A DNA stretch of 64,000 nt from Streptosporangium sandarakinum (GTDB lineage Bacteria; Actinomycetota; Actinomycetes; Streptosporangiales; Streptosporangiaceae), in assembly GCF_013409935.1 (NCBI RefSeq), contig NZ_JACCCO010000002.1:62001-126000 (forward strand), in the 5' to 3' direction. The position numbers were made by a program, and so were the translations under genes. Each line of letters starts with the position of its first letter. Positions within the stretch are counted from its first letter, which is position 1. Below, piece by piece: positions 7,810 through 16,236 of this stretch. Under the pieces are notes generated by a model. It searched no databases and was not told the DNA's origin. It saw only the letters and a program-made list of their open reading frames with translations.

Positions 7810-9168
7810 TCAGGCGCGCCAGCCGCCCTCGTCCACCCCGCCCGGCACCTCGGCCGCCGGGTCGTAGGGGGTGCGGGTGAAGACGAAGGTGTTGAGATCG
7901 AGGTGGCTGACCGAGCCGTCCGCGCGGCGCACCAGCCGCAGCGTCTCCCCGGTGTAGTAGCCGTCCAGGCCGATCCAGGTGCCGTCGGCGCGGGCGGTGA
8001 ACCGCGAGGCCCGGCCGGTGCCGCCGATCGGTGACAGCGACAGGTCCCGGCCGCCCAGCAGGCGCAGCGCGTAGGCGGCCGGCCCCCAGTACCACGGACC
8101 GGTCAGCTCCAGCAGGGCGGGATCGACGGCGGCCGGCTCCCACTCGGCGGGCAGGCGCGGCTCGTGCTCGTCGAGGATGGCCAGCAGGTCCGTCGTCAGG
8201 GCCCGGCTGGCCCCGGAGGTGGCGTTGGTCAGGAACAGCACGCCGGTCGCGTCGCCGGGATCGGCCCACACCGAGGCCAGGAAACCCGGCATGGAGCCGC
8301 CGTGACCGGCCAGGCGGCGGCCTCCCACGCGGGCCAGCTGCAGGCCCAGGCCGAAGCCGCTGGTCCAGGCTTCGCCGTCGTCGACGGTCGCCGGCTCGCG
8401 CATCTCGGCCAGGGTGTCGGCGCTCAGCACATCACCGGTGTCACCGGCCAGGAACGCCGCCCACCGGGCGAGGTCGGCGGGGGTGGACCACATCTGCCCG
8501 GCCGGGGCCAGGGCCCCCGCGTCGTGCTCGGGCTCGGGCAGCAGCACGTCGGCCCACGGGTGGACGGCGTAGCCGGTCGCGTGCGGGGCGCGGGGCCGGG
8601 GCGTGGTGTCGCGCATGCCCAGCGGCTCCAGGACCTCGTCCCGTACGGCCCGCGCCCAGTCCGTCCCCCGGTGCCGGGCGACCATCTCGCCCAGCAGGGC
8701 GAAGCCGAGGTTGGAGTAGTGGAAGAGGCGGCCGGGGCGGTGCCGGGCGGTCTCCGGGCCGAGCAGGGCCAGCAGCTCCTCCACCGGCATGCCGGGAGTG
8801 CGCTCCCACCACTGGCCGGGCGGCTCGGCGGTCAGCCCGGCGGTGTGCGACAGCAGCTGGGCGATGCTCACCTCGCCCACCGAGGTGCCGGGGACGTGCT
8901 TGCCGATCGGGTCGAGCAGGGCGATCCGGCCCTCGTCGCGCAGCCGCATGACGACGACGGCGACCATGCTCTTGGTGATGGAGCCGATGCGGTACTGGGT
9001 GGCCTCGGTGGGCGCGGCGCCGTCCACCCGGCCGCGGGAGCCGAACCAGACCGGGCGCCCGTCGCGCACCACGACCGCCGCCAGCGACGGCAGCCGCGAG
9101 CCGGCCTGCTCCTGCGCGATCCTGCGCAGCAGGGCGCGGGCCGTACCCTCCAGAACCGGTGCCACCAT
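7810..9168 (-). CDS. Serine hydrolase, beta-lactamase family, with C-terminal domain
   Basis: A 452-residue protein with S-x-x-K at residues 63-66 (SITK), the Tyr motif HYSNLGFALLGE and an HGGSMPGF box, all in the order of class C beta-lactamases and R61-type DD-peptidases. The last ~100 residues form a separate beta-rich domain (GPWYWGPAAYAL ... FTARADGTWIGL) as in many actinobacterial serine hydrolases. No signal peptide is seen, so it acts inside the cell or is an esterase. AAGGAG precedes ATG 9168; the next codon is GTG. It shares only the active-site motifs with the hydrolase at 848-2080, so the two are not recent duplicates. Confidence 0.85.
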   Translation of the reverse strand: MVAPVLEGTARALLRRIAQEQAGSRLPSLAAVVVRDGRPVWFGSRGRVDGAAPTEATQYRIGSITKSMVAVVVMRLRDEGRIALLDPIGKHVPGTSVGEVSIAQLLSHTAGLTAEPPGQWWERTPGMPVEELLALLGPETARHRPGRLFHYSNLGFALLGEMVARHRGTDWARAVRDEVLEPLGMRDTTPRPRAPHATGYAVHPWADVLLPEPEHDAGALAPAGQMWSTPADLARWAAFLAGDTGDVLSADTLAEMREPATVDDGEAWTSGFGLGLQLARVGGRRLAGHGGSMPGFLASVWADPGDATGVLFLTNATSGASRALTTDLLAILDEHEPRLPAEWEPAAVDPALLELTGPWYWGPAAYALRLLGGRDLSLSPIGGTGRASRFTARADGTWIGLDGYYTGETLRLVRRADGSVSHLDLNTFVFTRTPYDPAAEVPGGVDEGGWRA

Positions 9169-9471
9169 CTGCTCCTTTCCATGGCCTGATTGAGAGGTCC
9201 CAGGCTAGGCCATGCGCGCCCATCCGAGCCGCCGGGACGGCCGGGCCGGGGCTCCGGCCGCTCGGCGGCGGTGACCCGGAGGGCGTCGAGGCGGTGGCGC
9301 GGCCGCGCCGAGGTTTTCGGCATGTCATCCGTCCCGCCGGAAGAAGAGGACACGACCCGGCCGCTTCCCCTGCGACCGTCGTTCCCGGCCGCGCAGGTTC
9401 GGCGGCCGGTGGTGCGGGCCGGGCATGCCTCGTGGTGCCCGGAGACAACGAACAGAGATCAGGAGTCGAAC

Positions 9472-9894
9472 ATGTCCGTCAAGTCCGTGGCGCATCTGAA
9501 CTTCCGGGGCGACGCCCGTGCGGCGCTGGAGTTCTACCGGTCCGTGTTCGGCGGCGACCTCGCCGTCGTCACGTACAAGGACTCGGGAGACGTGCGGGAG
9601 CCCGCCGAGGCTGACCAGGTGATGTGGGGCCAGGTGACCGCCGGGAACGGCTTCCACGTCATGGCGTACGACGTGCCCTCGCGGCTGCCGTGGGACCGGG
9701 GCGAGAACTCGTTCTTCCTCTCCGTGCGTGGTGAGACCGCGGAGGAGATCACCGAGTATTGGCAGAGGCTGTCCGTCGGGTCGGCCGTCATACAGCCGCT
9801 GGGGCCCGCGCAGTGGGCTCCGCTGTACGGGATGCTCAAGGACCGCTTCGGCGTCGTCTGGGTCCTGGACGTGGTGAGCCCGCACAACGGCTGA
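9472..9894 (+). CDS. PhnB-like VOC-superfamily protein
   Basis: A 140-residue protein of the glyoxalase/bleomycin-resistance (VOC) superfamily, PhnB branch: HLNFRGDARAALEFYRSVFG at the N terminus, FHVMAYDVPSRLPW in the middle, and a C-terminal YGMLKDRFGVVWVLDV. Members are often annotated as 3-demethylubiquinone methyltransferase-like, though their real role is unknown. ATG 9472 follows AGGAG by six bases. It stands alone, convergent with the helD-like gene. Confidence 0.8.
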   Translation: MSVKSVAHLNFRGDARAALEFYRSVFGGDLAVVTYKDSGDVREPAEADQVMWGQVTAGNGFHVMAYDVPSRLPWDRGENSFFLSVRGETAEEITEYWQRLSVGSAVIQPLGPAQWAPLYGMLKDRFGVVWVLDVVSPHNG

Positions 9895-9946
9895 TCACGG
9901 GGGCACAGGCCGCCCCCGCCCTCACCGGCGGGTTCCCTGACGGCGC

Positions 9947-9968
9947 CCCCGTCCAGAAGAGGACGGGG
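9947..9968. terminator. Hairpin between convergent genes
   Basis: CCCCGTCC (9947-9954) pairs with GGACGGGG (9961-9968) around a 6-base loop, between the PhnB-like gene and the end of the helicase-like gene. Confidence 0.5.
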
Positions 9969-10015
9969 CCGGCCACCCCCGGGGAACGCGGATGTCCCGC
10001 CGCCGGAACCCGGCG

Positions 10016-12313
10016 TCAAAGGCGCAGACGCGACAGCATCGGCGGCGCTTCGCCGCGGCAGGTGACGGTCAGACGCCGGGTCGCCCGGGTGATCGCCACG
10101 TACAGGTCGTTGCCGCCCAGCGGGGACTGGGTGAGGATCTCGCCGGGCTCGACGACCACCACGGCGTCGAACTCCAGCCCCTTGGCGGCGGTGACGGTCA
10201 GGACCGCGACGGGGGAGTCCAGGACGTCGCCGTCGCGGGGGAAGAGCGCGGTGAGCGCCTCGTGGCGGGCGTCGGGGACGATGACGGCCAGGCGGCCCTC
10301 ACCGATCGCGGCGAGCTCGTCGCGCACCAGGTCGGTCAGGGCGGCCCGGCCTCCGGGGAGGCCGGGGTCGAGGCGTACGGCGCGCGGGGGAGCGCCGCCG
10401 TCGCGCACCGACTCCGGCGGCTGCGAGCCGGGGGCGACCGCCGCGAGGACGTCGGCGGCCACCTCCATGATCTCCGCCGGGGTGCGGTAGTTGACCAGCA
10501 GGTGCTCGGTGCGCAGGCGGCCTTCGAGGTAGGGGTCGAGCATCTCGCCCCACGAGCGGGCCCCGGCCGGCGAGCCGGTCTGGGCGAGGTCGCCCACGAT
10601 GGTCAGCGAGCGGGCCGGGACGCGGCGCATCACGGTGCGCCAGGCCATGGCCGACAGTTCCTGCGCCTCGTCCACGATGACGTGGCCGTAGGCCCAGCGG
10701 CGGTCGGCGGCGGCCCGCTCGGCGGTGGTGGTCTCCGGGGCCGGCGCGCGGTGGCGGTCAGCCAGCGCGGCGGCCTCCATCATGTCGTCCTCGAACAGGC
10801 CGGTGTACTCCAGCACGCCCAGCGCGTACCGCTCGTCGGCCTCGCGTTCGGCCCGCTCACGCTCGGCGCGGGAGAACGTCCCGGCGGCCTCGGCGTCGCC
10901 GATGTCCTCGCCCAGCAGCTCGGCCGCCTCGTCCAGCAGCGGGACGTCGCCCGTCGTCCACGGCGCGCCGTACGGCCGCAGCAGCGCGGCGCGCTCGGCC
11001 GGGGTCAGGCCGGGCGCGGCCGACTCCAGCGCGGCCGGGTCGGACAGCAGGCCGGCGACCAGCTCCTCGGGGGTCAGCGGCGGCCACAGCGCGTCCAGCG
11101 CCCGGCGGACCTGCTCATGGGCCCACAGCGCCCGGCGGGCGTGGCGCAGGTCCTCCTCCGTGTCCGGGGCGTCCAGTCGCCGGGCCTCGTCCAGGGTCAG
11201 CGCCCTGAGCATGTCCATCACGAACAGCTTGCGGGCGGCGTTGTGCGGCAGGCGGGCGTGGGCGGCCCGGTCGCGGGCGCGCACGCAGTCGTCGTGGCCG
11301 GCCCGCAACGTCATCCACCGCACGACCACCTCCACGCCGTCGCGCAGCGAGGTGCGCACCGGGACGTCCACCTCCAGGTCGCCGTCGGGGACGCGCCGGC
11401 GGTCGCGCAGCGCCGCGGCGAGCACCCGCACCATGTCCAGGTCGCCCTTGAGGGCGGCGGCGACAGGGGAGTCGGCGGCGACGGCGTGCACGCCCGGGTA
11501 CAGCTGCCCGACCGACGACAGCACCACGTCGGTCTCGCCCAGCGACGGCAGCACCCGGCCGATGTAGCGGGAGAAGGTGGCGTTGGGGCCCACGATGAGG
11601 ACGCCGCGGCGTTCCAGCACGTCGCGGTGGGTGTAGAGCAGGAAGGCCGCCCGGTGCAGGGCGGCGACGGTCTTGCCGGTGCCGGGCCCGCCCTGCACCA
11701 CCAGCGCGCCCGCCAGTCCGGAGCGGATCACCCGGTCCTGCTCGCGCTGGATGGTGGCCACCACCTCGCCCATCCGCCCGGTACGGCCGCGCCGCAGGGC
11801 CGCCAGCAGCGCCGCCTCGCCGACGAGCGCGCGGCGCTCGCCCTCGGCCAGGCGTTCCAGGTCGAACACCTCGTCGTCGAGGCCGACCACGACGCGGTCG
11901 CGGGTGTGCAGGTGCCGGCGGCGCACGAGCGTGCCGGGGTCGCCGGGGGTGGCGGTGTAGAAGGGGCGGGCGGCCGGGGCCCGCCAGTCGGTCAGGACGA
12001 TCTCGCCGTCGGCGTCGCGCAGTCCGGCGCGGCCGATGTAGCGGGTGTCACCGTCGGCGTCGTCGATCCGGCCGAAGCACAGGCCGTGCTCGACGGCCTC
12101 CAGGCGGGCCAGGCGGCGGGCGTACTCGCCCGCGGTGACCTCCCGCTCGTAGCGGGCCTGGTGCAGGCCGCCGGTCTCGCGCCCGTATGCCTTCTCCAGC
12201 GCGGCGCGGGTGTGCCGCCGGACGGCGTCGAGCCGCTCGTAGGTCCGGGTGACGTGGGCCTGCTCGGCGCGCAGCGCGGCGGTGAGCGCGGATTCGTGTT
12301 GACGGATCTCCAT
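10016..12313 (-). CDS. helD: HelD/HelR-type RNA polymerase recycling ATPase
   Basis: A 765-residue superfamily 1 helicase-fold ATPase. Visible motifs: Q-motif region TIQREQD (~188), Walker A GGPGTGKT (208-215), Walker B HVIVDEAQE, motif III GDLAQTG, motif IV NYRTPAEI, and TVTAAKGLEFDAVVV near the C terminus. The N-terminal coiled-coil arm and DWRAP motif fit HelD, which binds RNA polymerase and releases it from DNA or stalled complexes. Actinobacterial HelR also displaces rifamycins and gives tolerance. I saw no recognisable rifamycin-associated element upstream. ATG 12313 has only a weak purine-rich site (GAGAG); AGGAG lies 12 bases away. It appears monocistronic. Confidence 0.85.
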   Translation of the reverse strand: MEIRQHESALTAALRAEQAHVTRTYERLDAVRRHTRAALEKAYGRETGGLHQARYEREVTAGEYARRLARLEAVEHGLCFGRIDDADGDTRYIGRAGLRDADGEIVLTDWRAPAARPFYTATPGDPGTLVRRRHLHTRDRVVVGLDDEVFDLERLAEGERRALVGEAALLAALRRGRTGRMGEVVATIQREQDRVIRSGLAGALVVQGGPGTGKTVAALHRAAFLLYTHRDVLERRGVLIVGPNATFSRYIGRVLPSLGETDVVLSSVGQLYPGVHAVAADSPVAAALKGDLDMVRVLAAALRDRRRVPDGDLEVDVPVRTSLRDGVEVVVRWMTLRAGHDDCVRARDRAAHARLPHNAARKLFVMDMLRALTLDEARRLDAPDTEEDLRHARRALWAHEQVRRALDALWPPLTPEELVAGLLSDPAALESAAPGLTPAERAALLRPYGAPWTTGDVPLLDEAAELLGEDIGDAEAAGTFSRAERERAEREADERYALGVLEYTGLFEDDMMEAAALADRHRAPAPETTTAERAAADRRWAYGHVIVDEAQELSAMAWRTVMRRVPARSLTIVGDLAQTGSPAGARSWGEMLDPYLEGRLRTEHLLVNYRTPAEIMEVAADVLAAVAPGSQPPESVRDGGAPPRAVRLDPGLPGGRAALTDLVRDELAAIGEGRLAVIVPDARHEALTALFPRDGDVLDSPVAVLTVTAAKGLEFDAVVVVEPGEILTQSPLGGNDLYVAITRATRRLTVTCRGEAPPMLSRLRL

Positions 12314-12399
12314 CTCTCTGATAAACTCCTAACGAGGAACTCTGAGCTTTTTGAGAGAGGGATTGAGCATAGCGCTCTCCCTTCTCTTGCGCCATCCCG

Positions 12400-12500
12400 G
12401 CCGACCGGCTGCCCACCCACGAGTTCGGTCCCAGCGGCGGCCTGGTCTCCACTCCCGAAGACCTCAACCGGTTCTGGCGTAAGGCCCCGCTGAGCCCGGG
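12400..12500 (+). pseudogene. Fragment of a DD-peptidase-like serine hydrolase
   Basis: About 33 codons read ADRLPTHEF, GPSGGLVSTPEDLNRFWR, which matches the conserved segment of R61-type serine hydrolases (GGLxSTxxDLxRFW). No start, active-site Ser-Lys or remaining domain is present and the similarity fades on both sides. It lies between the helD-like gene and the PPOX gene. Confidence 0.6.
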
Positions 12501-12699
12501 CGGCCGGGCGGACCGCTTCGGCGCGGCGGTTTCTCCGGAGCCGGAAGGGCCCGGCCGGAACGCGGGACCGACACCCGCTTCGTCCCTGACCTCGGCCATG
12601 GGAGTTCCGGCGCTGCTCGGCGATCTGCTCGCCGAGCAAGGCGCGTCAGGTACGCGGATACCAGGCCGTCGGAACATTCCGGGGCGTAGGCTGCCGATC

Positions 12700-13107
12700 A
12701 TGAGCGTTACCCTCAGCGACTCCGCCCGGCAGATCCTCGACGCCCCCAACATCGGCATCCTCGCCACCCTCAACCCTGACGGCAGCCCTCAGACCTCGGT
12801 CGTCTGGGTCGGCACCGACGGTGACGACGTGGTGATCTCCTCCCAGGCCGGAAGGCGCAAGGTCCTGAATCTGGAGCGGGATCCGCGCGCCAGCCTCAGC
12901 GTGTTCGACCTTTCGGATCCCGAGAGGTACATCGAGGTCCGCGGGCTCGCGACGGTCACCGAGGACGAGGGAAGGCGACTGGCGGTGGAGCTGGCGGAGA
13001 AGTACGAGGGCGTCGGCGGCGGAGAGGAGTACCTCCGGCTTCCTCCGGAGAACGTGCGCGTGGTGATCCGGATCACGCCGCGACGCATGCTGGGCTACGC
13101 GGCGTGA
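12700..13107 (+). CDS. PPOX-class F420/flavin-dependent enzyme
   Basis: A 135-residue split-barrel protein of the pyridoxamine 5'-phosphate oxidase-like family: NIGILATLNPDGSPQTSVVW at the N terminus, GRRKVLNLERDPRASLSVFD in the middle, and YIEVRGLATVTEDEG. This resembles mycobacterial Rv1155-type F420-binding proteins. It would use F420 or FMN in a two-electron reaction on an unknown substrate. ATG 12700 is preferred: TAGGCT (12687-12692) sits seven bases upstream, predicting a leaderless transcript. In-frame upstream sequence belongs to the serine hydrolase remnant. Confidence 0.85.
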   Translation: MSVTLSDSARQILDAPNIGILATLNPDGSPQTSVVWVGTDGDDVVISSQAGRRKVLNLERDPRASLSVFDLSDPERYIEVRGLATVTEDEGRRLAVELAEKYEGVGGGEEYLRLPPENVRVVIRITPRRMLGYAA

Positions 13108-13230
13108 CGGGACCGCAGGACCGAGGTCGGACAGGGGGAAAGCGAGGCGGAACCGGTGTGGCCGCAGGGTCGCGTCCCTTTCATGGCGGCGTCGCCGGGA
13201 GCGGGCGGACACCGCCGCCGGGGAGCCGGT

Positions 13231-13581
13231 TCAGGCGGTTTGCAGCAGCGCGGCCAGATCGTCGGGCAGGGGCATCGGCTGGGTGAGGCTCACGGTGGCG
13301 CGGCCGGTGTTGCCCTCGGGGTAGCGGCCCAGGGCGCTGCCGGGCGCGGCGACGATGATCCGGACGACCTGGCCGAACGCCTCACGCCGGTCGCGCTGGG
13401 CGATCGCGAGGGCGAACATGGCGATGTGGTTGCGGGTGTGGGGCCAGGGCCACGGCTGGGAGATGATGTGCGCGCGCTCCAGGTGCCGCCAGCGCGCCCC
13501 GGGCTCGGTGGCGGTGCGGGCGGCGCGCATCTCGGCGCGGTAGGCGCCCCGCACCCGCTCGGACATCGGACGGCCGATCAT
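13231..13581 (-). CDS. DUF3703 family protein
   Basis: A 116-residue soluble protein with aromatic/His-rich centre (HLERAHIISQPWPWPHTRNH), characteristic of DUF3703 proteins that accompany metal-resistance genes. Function is unknown; the His residues could bind metal. Its ATG overlaps the stop of the upstream transporter gene (ATGA), and AGGAGG lies seven bases upstream, so translation is coupled. It is the third gene of the operon ArsR - cation transporter - DUF3703. Confidence 0.8.
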   Translation of the reverse strand: MIGRPMSERVRGAYRAEMRAARTATEPGARWRHLERAHIISQPWPWPHTRNHIAMFALAIAQRDRREAFGQVVRIIVAAPGSALGRYPEGNTGRATVSLTQPMPLPDDLAALLQTA

Positions 13582-14324
13582 CGCTGGTCCTCCTGCGTGT
13601 TCTTCTGGATGGGTGAGCAGCAGCCGTCCGCGCAGCCGTCCGCCCCGGACACGGTGGCGGACGCGGGGACGGACGCGGTGTCGTCGGCGGAGAGGGAGGT
13701 GGGGACGGCGCAGCAGGCGTCCCCGCGCCAGGCTTCGCGGCCTTCCTTGACCGCGACGGCGGCGATGACCAGGGCGGCGATCGGGTCGGCCCAGGACCAG
13801 CCGAACAGGCTGTTGAGCGCCAGCCCGACGAGCAGCACCGCCGACAGGTAGGTGCACAGCAGGGTCTGCTTGGAGTCGGCGACCGCGGAGGCGGAGCCGA
13901 GCTCGCGGCCGGCGCGGCGCTGGGCGTACGACAGGAACGGCATGATCACCAGGCTGAGGGCGGCCAGGATCAGCCCGGGGGTGGAGTGCTCGGCCTCGCC
14001 GACGCCCAGCAGGGCGCGCACGGCGTCGAAGGTGACGTAGGCGGCCAGCGCGAAGAACGACATCGCGATGATCCGCAGCGCGGTCTTCTCCCGCTTCTCG
14101 TGGTCGGTGGCGGAGAACTGCCAGGCCACGGCGGCGGCGGAGGCGACCTCCACGATGGAGTCCAGGCCGAAGCCGATCAGGGCGGCCGACGAGGCGACGG
14201 TGCCGGCGGTGATGGCCACCGCCGCCTCGATCACGTTGTAGGTGATGGTGGCCGCGACCAGCAGCCGGATGCGGCGCCGCAGCAAGGTGCGCCGGTCCGG
14301 GGCGGGCAGGTTGCGCGTGGTCAC
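13578..14324 (-). CDS. Cation diffusion facilitator-like transporter with Cys-rich tail
   Basis: A 248-residue membrane protein with five or six hydrophobic segments and the metal-site helix GFGLDSIVEVASAAAVAW; a second site lies at VADSKQTLLCTYLSAV. The C-terminal cytoplasmic domain usual in CDF exporters is absent and is replaced by a short tail rich in cysteines (DACCAVP, GADGCADGCCSP) that probably captures metal. It should export a soft or transition metal ion. It overlaps the upstream ArsR gene and the downstream DUF3703 gene by four bases each, so all three are one operon. Confidence 0.85.
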   Translation of the reverse strand: MTTRNLPAPDRRTLLRRRIRLLVAATITYNVIEAAVAITAGTVASSAALIGFGLDSIVEVASAAAVAWQFSATDHEKREKTALRIIAMSFFALAAYVTFDAVRALLGVGEAEHSTPGLILAALSLVIMPFLSYAQRRAGRELGSASAVADSKQTLLCTYLSAVLLVGLALNSLFGWSWADPIAALVIAAVAVKEGREAWRGDACCAVPTSLSADDTASVPASATVSGADGCADGCCSPIQKNTQEDQR

Positions 14325-14797
14325 GACACCGTCTTCCCTTCGATCTCGCCTGCCCGCTGGTCGAGGTGTTCCAGGTCGTGGTCGAGTTCGGCCCGCAGCG
14401 CGCCGCGCGCGTCGGCTGCGCCGTGAGCGGTGCCGTGCCGGGTGCCGTGAATGGGGGAGAGCACCACGGCGTGGCCGGTGGCGGCCAGCAGATGCTCGGC
14501 CGAGGCGAGCAGATCCATCAGCTCGGGGCGGGTCAGGGAGTAGAAGGACTGGCGGCCTTCGGCGCGGTAGTCGACCAGGTCGCAGTCGCGCAGGCAGGCC
14601 AGGTGCTTGGAGACCGTGGACTGCGCCAGGCCGAGCTCGCCGACCAGGTCGACCACCCGGGCCTCGCCGCGCGCGAGCCGGGCCACGATGCGCAGCCGGT
14701 TCTCATCGGCCAGGGAGTGGAACAGGGCCGCCGCCGGAGAGATGCCGGCGGCGATGTCGGCGCTGACGCAGCGGCCGGCATCATCATCAATCGCCAT
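14321..14797 (-). CDS. ArsR/SmtB metalloregulator of the ArsR-CDF-DUF3703 operon
   Basis: A 158-residue winged-helix repressor (SLADENRLRIVARLARGEAR, recognition helix LAQSTVSKHLACLRDCDLV). Candidate metal ligands are Cys/His residues near the N terminus (GRCVSAD), CLRDCD in the recognition helix, and a His-rich C terminus (SPIHGTRHGTAHG, ELDHDLEHLDQ). ATG 14797 lies inside a perfect 16-bp palindrome; TATCAT six bases upstream predicts a leaderless message and tight autorepression. Expected inducer is the metal carried by the adjacent transporter. Confidence 0.85.
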   Translation of the reverse strand: MAIDDDAGRCVSADIAAGISPAAALFHSLADENRLRIVARLARGEARVVDLVGELGLAQSTVSKHLACLRDCDLVDYRAEGRQSFYSLTRPELMDLLASAEHLLAATGHAVVLSPIHGTRHGTAHGAADARGALRAELDHDLEHLDQRAGEIEGKTVS

Positions 14798-14809
14798 ATG
14801 GCGATGATA
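14790..14809 (-). promoter_or_regulatory. Operator palindrome and -10 of the left metal operon
   Basis: ATCGCCATATGGCGAT (14790-14805) is a perfect 16-bp palindrome spanning the start codon of the minus-strand ArsR gene. The -10-like TATCAT (minus strand, 14804-14809) overlaps it. An ArsR-type repressor bound here would block both polymerase and ribosome. Confidence 0.65.
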
Positions 14810-14874
14810 GCCCGATTCGGGAATGTCATGGCAAGGGGACGGTGAAGCGGGCGTCGAGCCCCGGAGCGTCGATC

Positions 14875-14926
14875 TTGACAGATATTCCCGATCTTCCCCT
14901 ATATTGCTCATATGAATAAGTATTCA
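14875..14926 (+). promoter_or_regulatory. Promoter and operator of the right metal operon
   Basis: TTGACA (14875-14880) and TATATT (14900-14905) form a promoter with a 19-base spacer and predict transcription starting at or next to the ATG at 14912. TGAATA-AG-TATTCA (14913-14926) is a perfect inverted repeat like known SmtB/CadC operators and differs completely from the palindrome of the divergent operon. Confidence 0.65.
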
Positions 14927-15325
14927 GATAATGGTGTCGTGGCGGTGGACGGCTGCACCGTCAAAGTGGTCGACGCCGACCGGGTCGTCGCCGTACGCGA
15001 GCGCATGCCCGCGGCCGAGGACCTGGCCGACGCCGCCGACGTCTTCGGTCTGCTGTCGGACCCGAACCGGCTGCGGCTGCTGGTCGCGCTGCTGGACGGT
15101 GAGCTGTGCGTGTGCGACCTGGCCGCGGTGACCGGCCAGAGCGAGTCGGCCGCCTCCCACGCGCTGCGGCTGCTGCGCGCGCACCGCATCGTCACCGCGC
15201 GCCGCGCCGGCCGGATGGCCTACTACCGGCTGGCCGACCCGCACGTGCGGATGCTGCTCGATGTGGCGCTGGCCCACATCGAGCACACCGAGCTCCTCCA
15301 CCCCGAGCGCGACGGAACCGCCTGA
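14912..15325 (+). CDS. ArsR/SmtB metalloregulator (CmtR/CadC-like)
   Basis: A 137-residue winged-helix protein (LLSDPNRLRLLVALLDGELC, helix GQSESAASHALRLLRAHRIV). The ELCVCDLAA segment places two cysteines in the DNA-binding helices, the alpha-3N/alpha-4C type thiolate site of Cd/Pb/Zn sensors, and the C terminus carries DVALAHIEHTELLHPE with histidines typical of the alpha-5 zinc site. Its stop overlaps the start of the downstream CDF gene by one base (TGATG). A leaderless start at 14912 is indicated by TATATT six bases upstream. Confidence 0.88.
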   Translation: MNKYSDNGVVAVDGCTVKVVDADRVVAVRERMPAAEDLADAADVFGLLSDPNRLRLLVALLDGELCVCDLAAVTGQSESAASHALRLLRAHRIVTARRAGRMAYYRLADPHVRMLLDVALAHIEHTELLHPERDGTA

Positions 15326-16236
15326 TGGGCACCGGACACGGACACGGGCACGGACAGGGGCACGCGGGCGGCCGGCACCGGTGGCGGCTGGCGGTCTCCT
15401 TCGTCCTGATCGGCGGCTTCTTCGTGGTCGAACTGGTCTTCGGCCTGCTGTCGGGCTCGCTGGCACTGCTGTCGGACGCCGGGCACATGGCCGCCGACGT
15501 GGTCACCCTCGGCGCGGCGCTGGTCGCCACCAGGATCGCCACCCGCCCCGACACCACCGGCCGCCGCAGTTACGGCTCCTACCGGGCCGAGATCTTCGCC
15601 TCTCTGCTGGCCGTCGTGCTGATGCTGGGCGTCGCGGTCTACGTCGTGACCGAGGCGATCGGCCGCATCGGCCAGAACGCCGAGGTCTCCACCGGGCCGA
15701 TGCTGATCGTCGGCGCTCTCGGCCTGGCCGTCAACCTGGTCGCGCTGCTCCTGCTGCGTTCCGGCGCCAGCGAAAGCCTCAACGTCAAGGGCGCCTACCT
15801 GGAGGTCGTGGCCGACACGGCCGGCTCGGTCGGCGTCATCGCCGCCGGTTGGCTGGTGGCCGCGACCGGGCAGGCGTACTGGGACACCGTCATCGCCCTG
15901 GCCATCGGCGCGTTCGTCGCCGTACGGGCGATCTCGCTCGGCCGTCAGGTCTTCGCCGTGCTCGGCCAGCACGTGCCAGAGGGCATCGACGCCTCCGCCG
16001 TCGCCGCCGACCTGGCCGCCATCGACGGCGTACGCGACGTGCACGACCTGCACCTGTGGACCCTCACCTCCGGCATGAACGTGGCCACCGCCCACCTGGT
16101 CACCGCCGACCAGAAAGACCACCACGCCGTCCTCGACCAGGCCCGCGACCTGCTGCGCCTTCGTCATGGCGTGGCCCACGCCACGCTGCAGGTGGAACCG
16201 GCCGACCACCGAGGCTGCGACGAACTGAACTGGTGA
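15325..16236 (+). CDS. Cation diffusion facilitator exporter (CzcD/ZitB-like)
   Basis: A 303-residue CDF exporter. It opens with a His-rich metal-binding leader (GTGHGHGHGQGHAGG), has six hydrophobic segments, the intramembrane zinc site SDAGHMAADV on helix 2 and YLEVVADTAG on helix 5, and the C-terminal cytoplasmic ferredoxin-like domain (DVHDLHLWTLTSG). It should exchange Zn, Cd or Co for protons. It is translationally coupled to the ArsR gene at 14912 and divergent from a second, different CDF operon. Confidence 0.9.
   Translation: MGTGHGHGHGQGHAGGRHRWRLAVSFVLIGGFFVVELVFGLLSGSLALLSDAGHMAADVVTLGAALVATRIATRPDTTGRRSYGSYRAEIFASLLAVVLMLGVAVYVVTEAIGRIGQNAEVSTGPMLIVGALGLAVNLVALLLLRSGASESLNVKGAYLEVVADTAGSVGVIAAGWLVAATGQAYWDTVIALAIGAFVAVRAISLGRQVFAVLGQHVPEGIDASAVAADLAAIDGVRDVHDLHLWTLTSGMNVATAHLVTADQKDHHAVLDQARDLLRLRHGVAHATLQVEPADHRGCDELNW

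Noticed and set aside
9992..12493. Very long plus-strand open frame (over 800 codons) opposite the helD-like gene
   Set aside because: It mirrors the real minus-strand ATPase gene, has a Gly/Arg/His-rich composition and no motif; high GC opens antisense frames.
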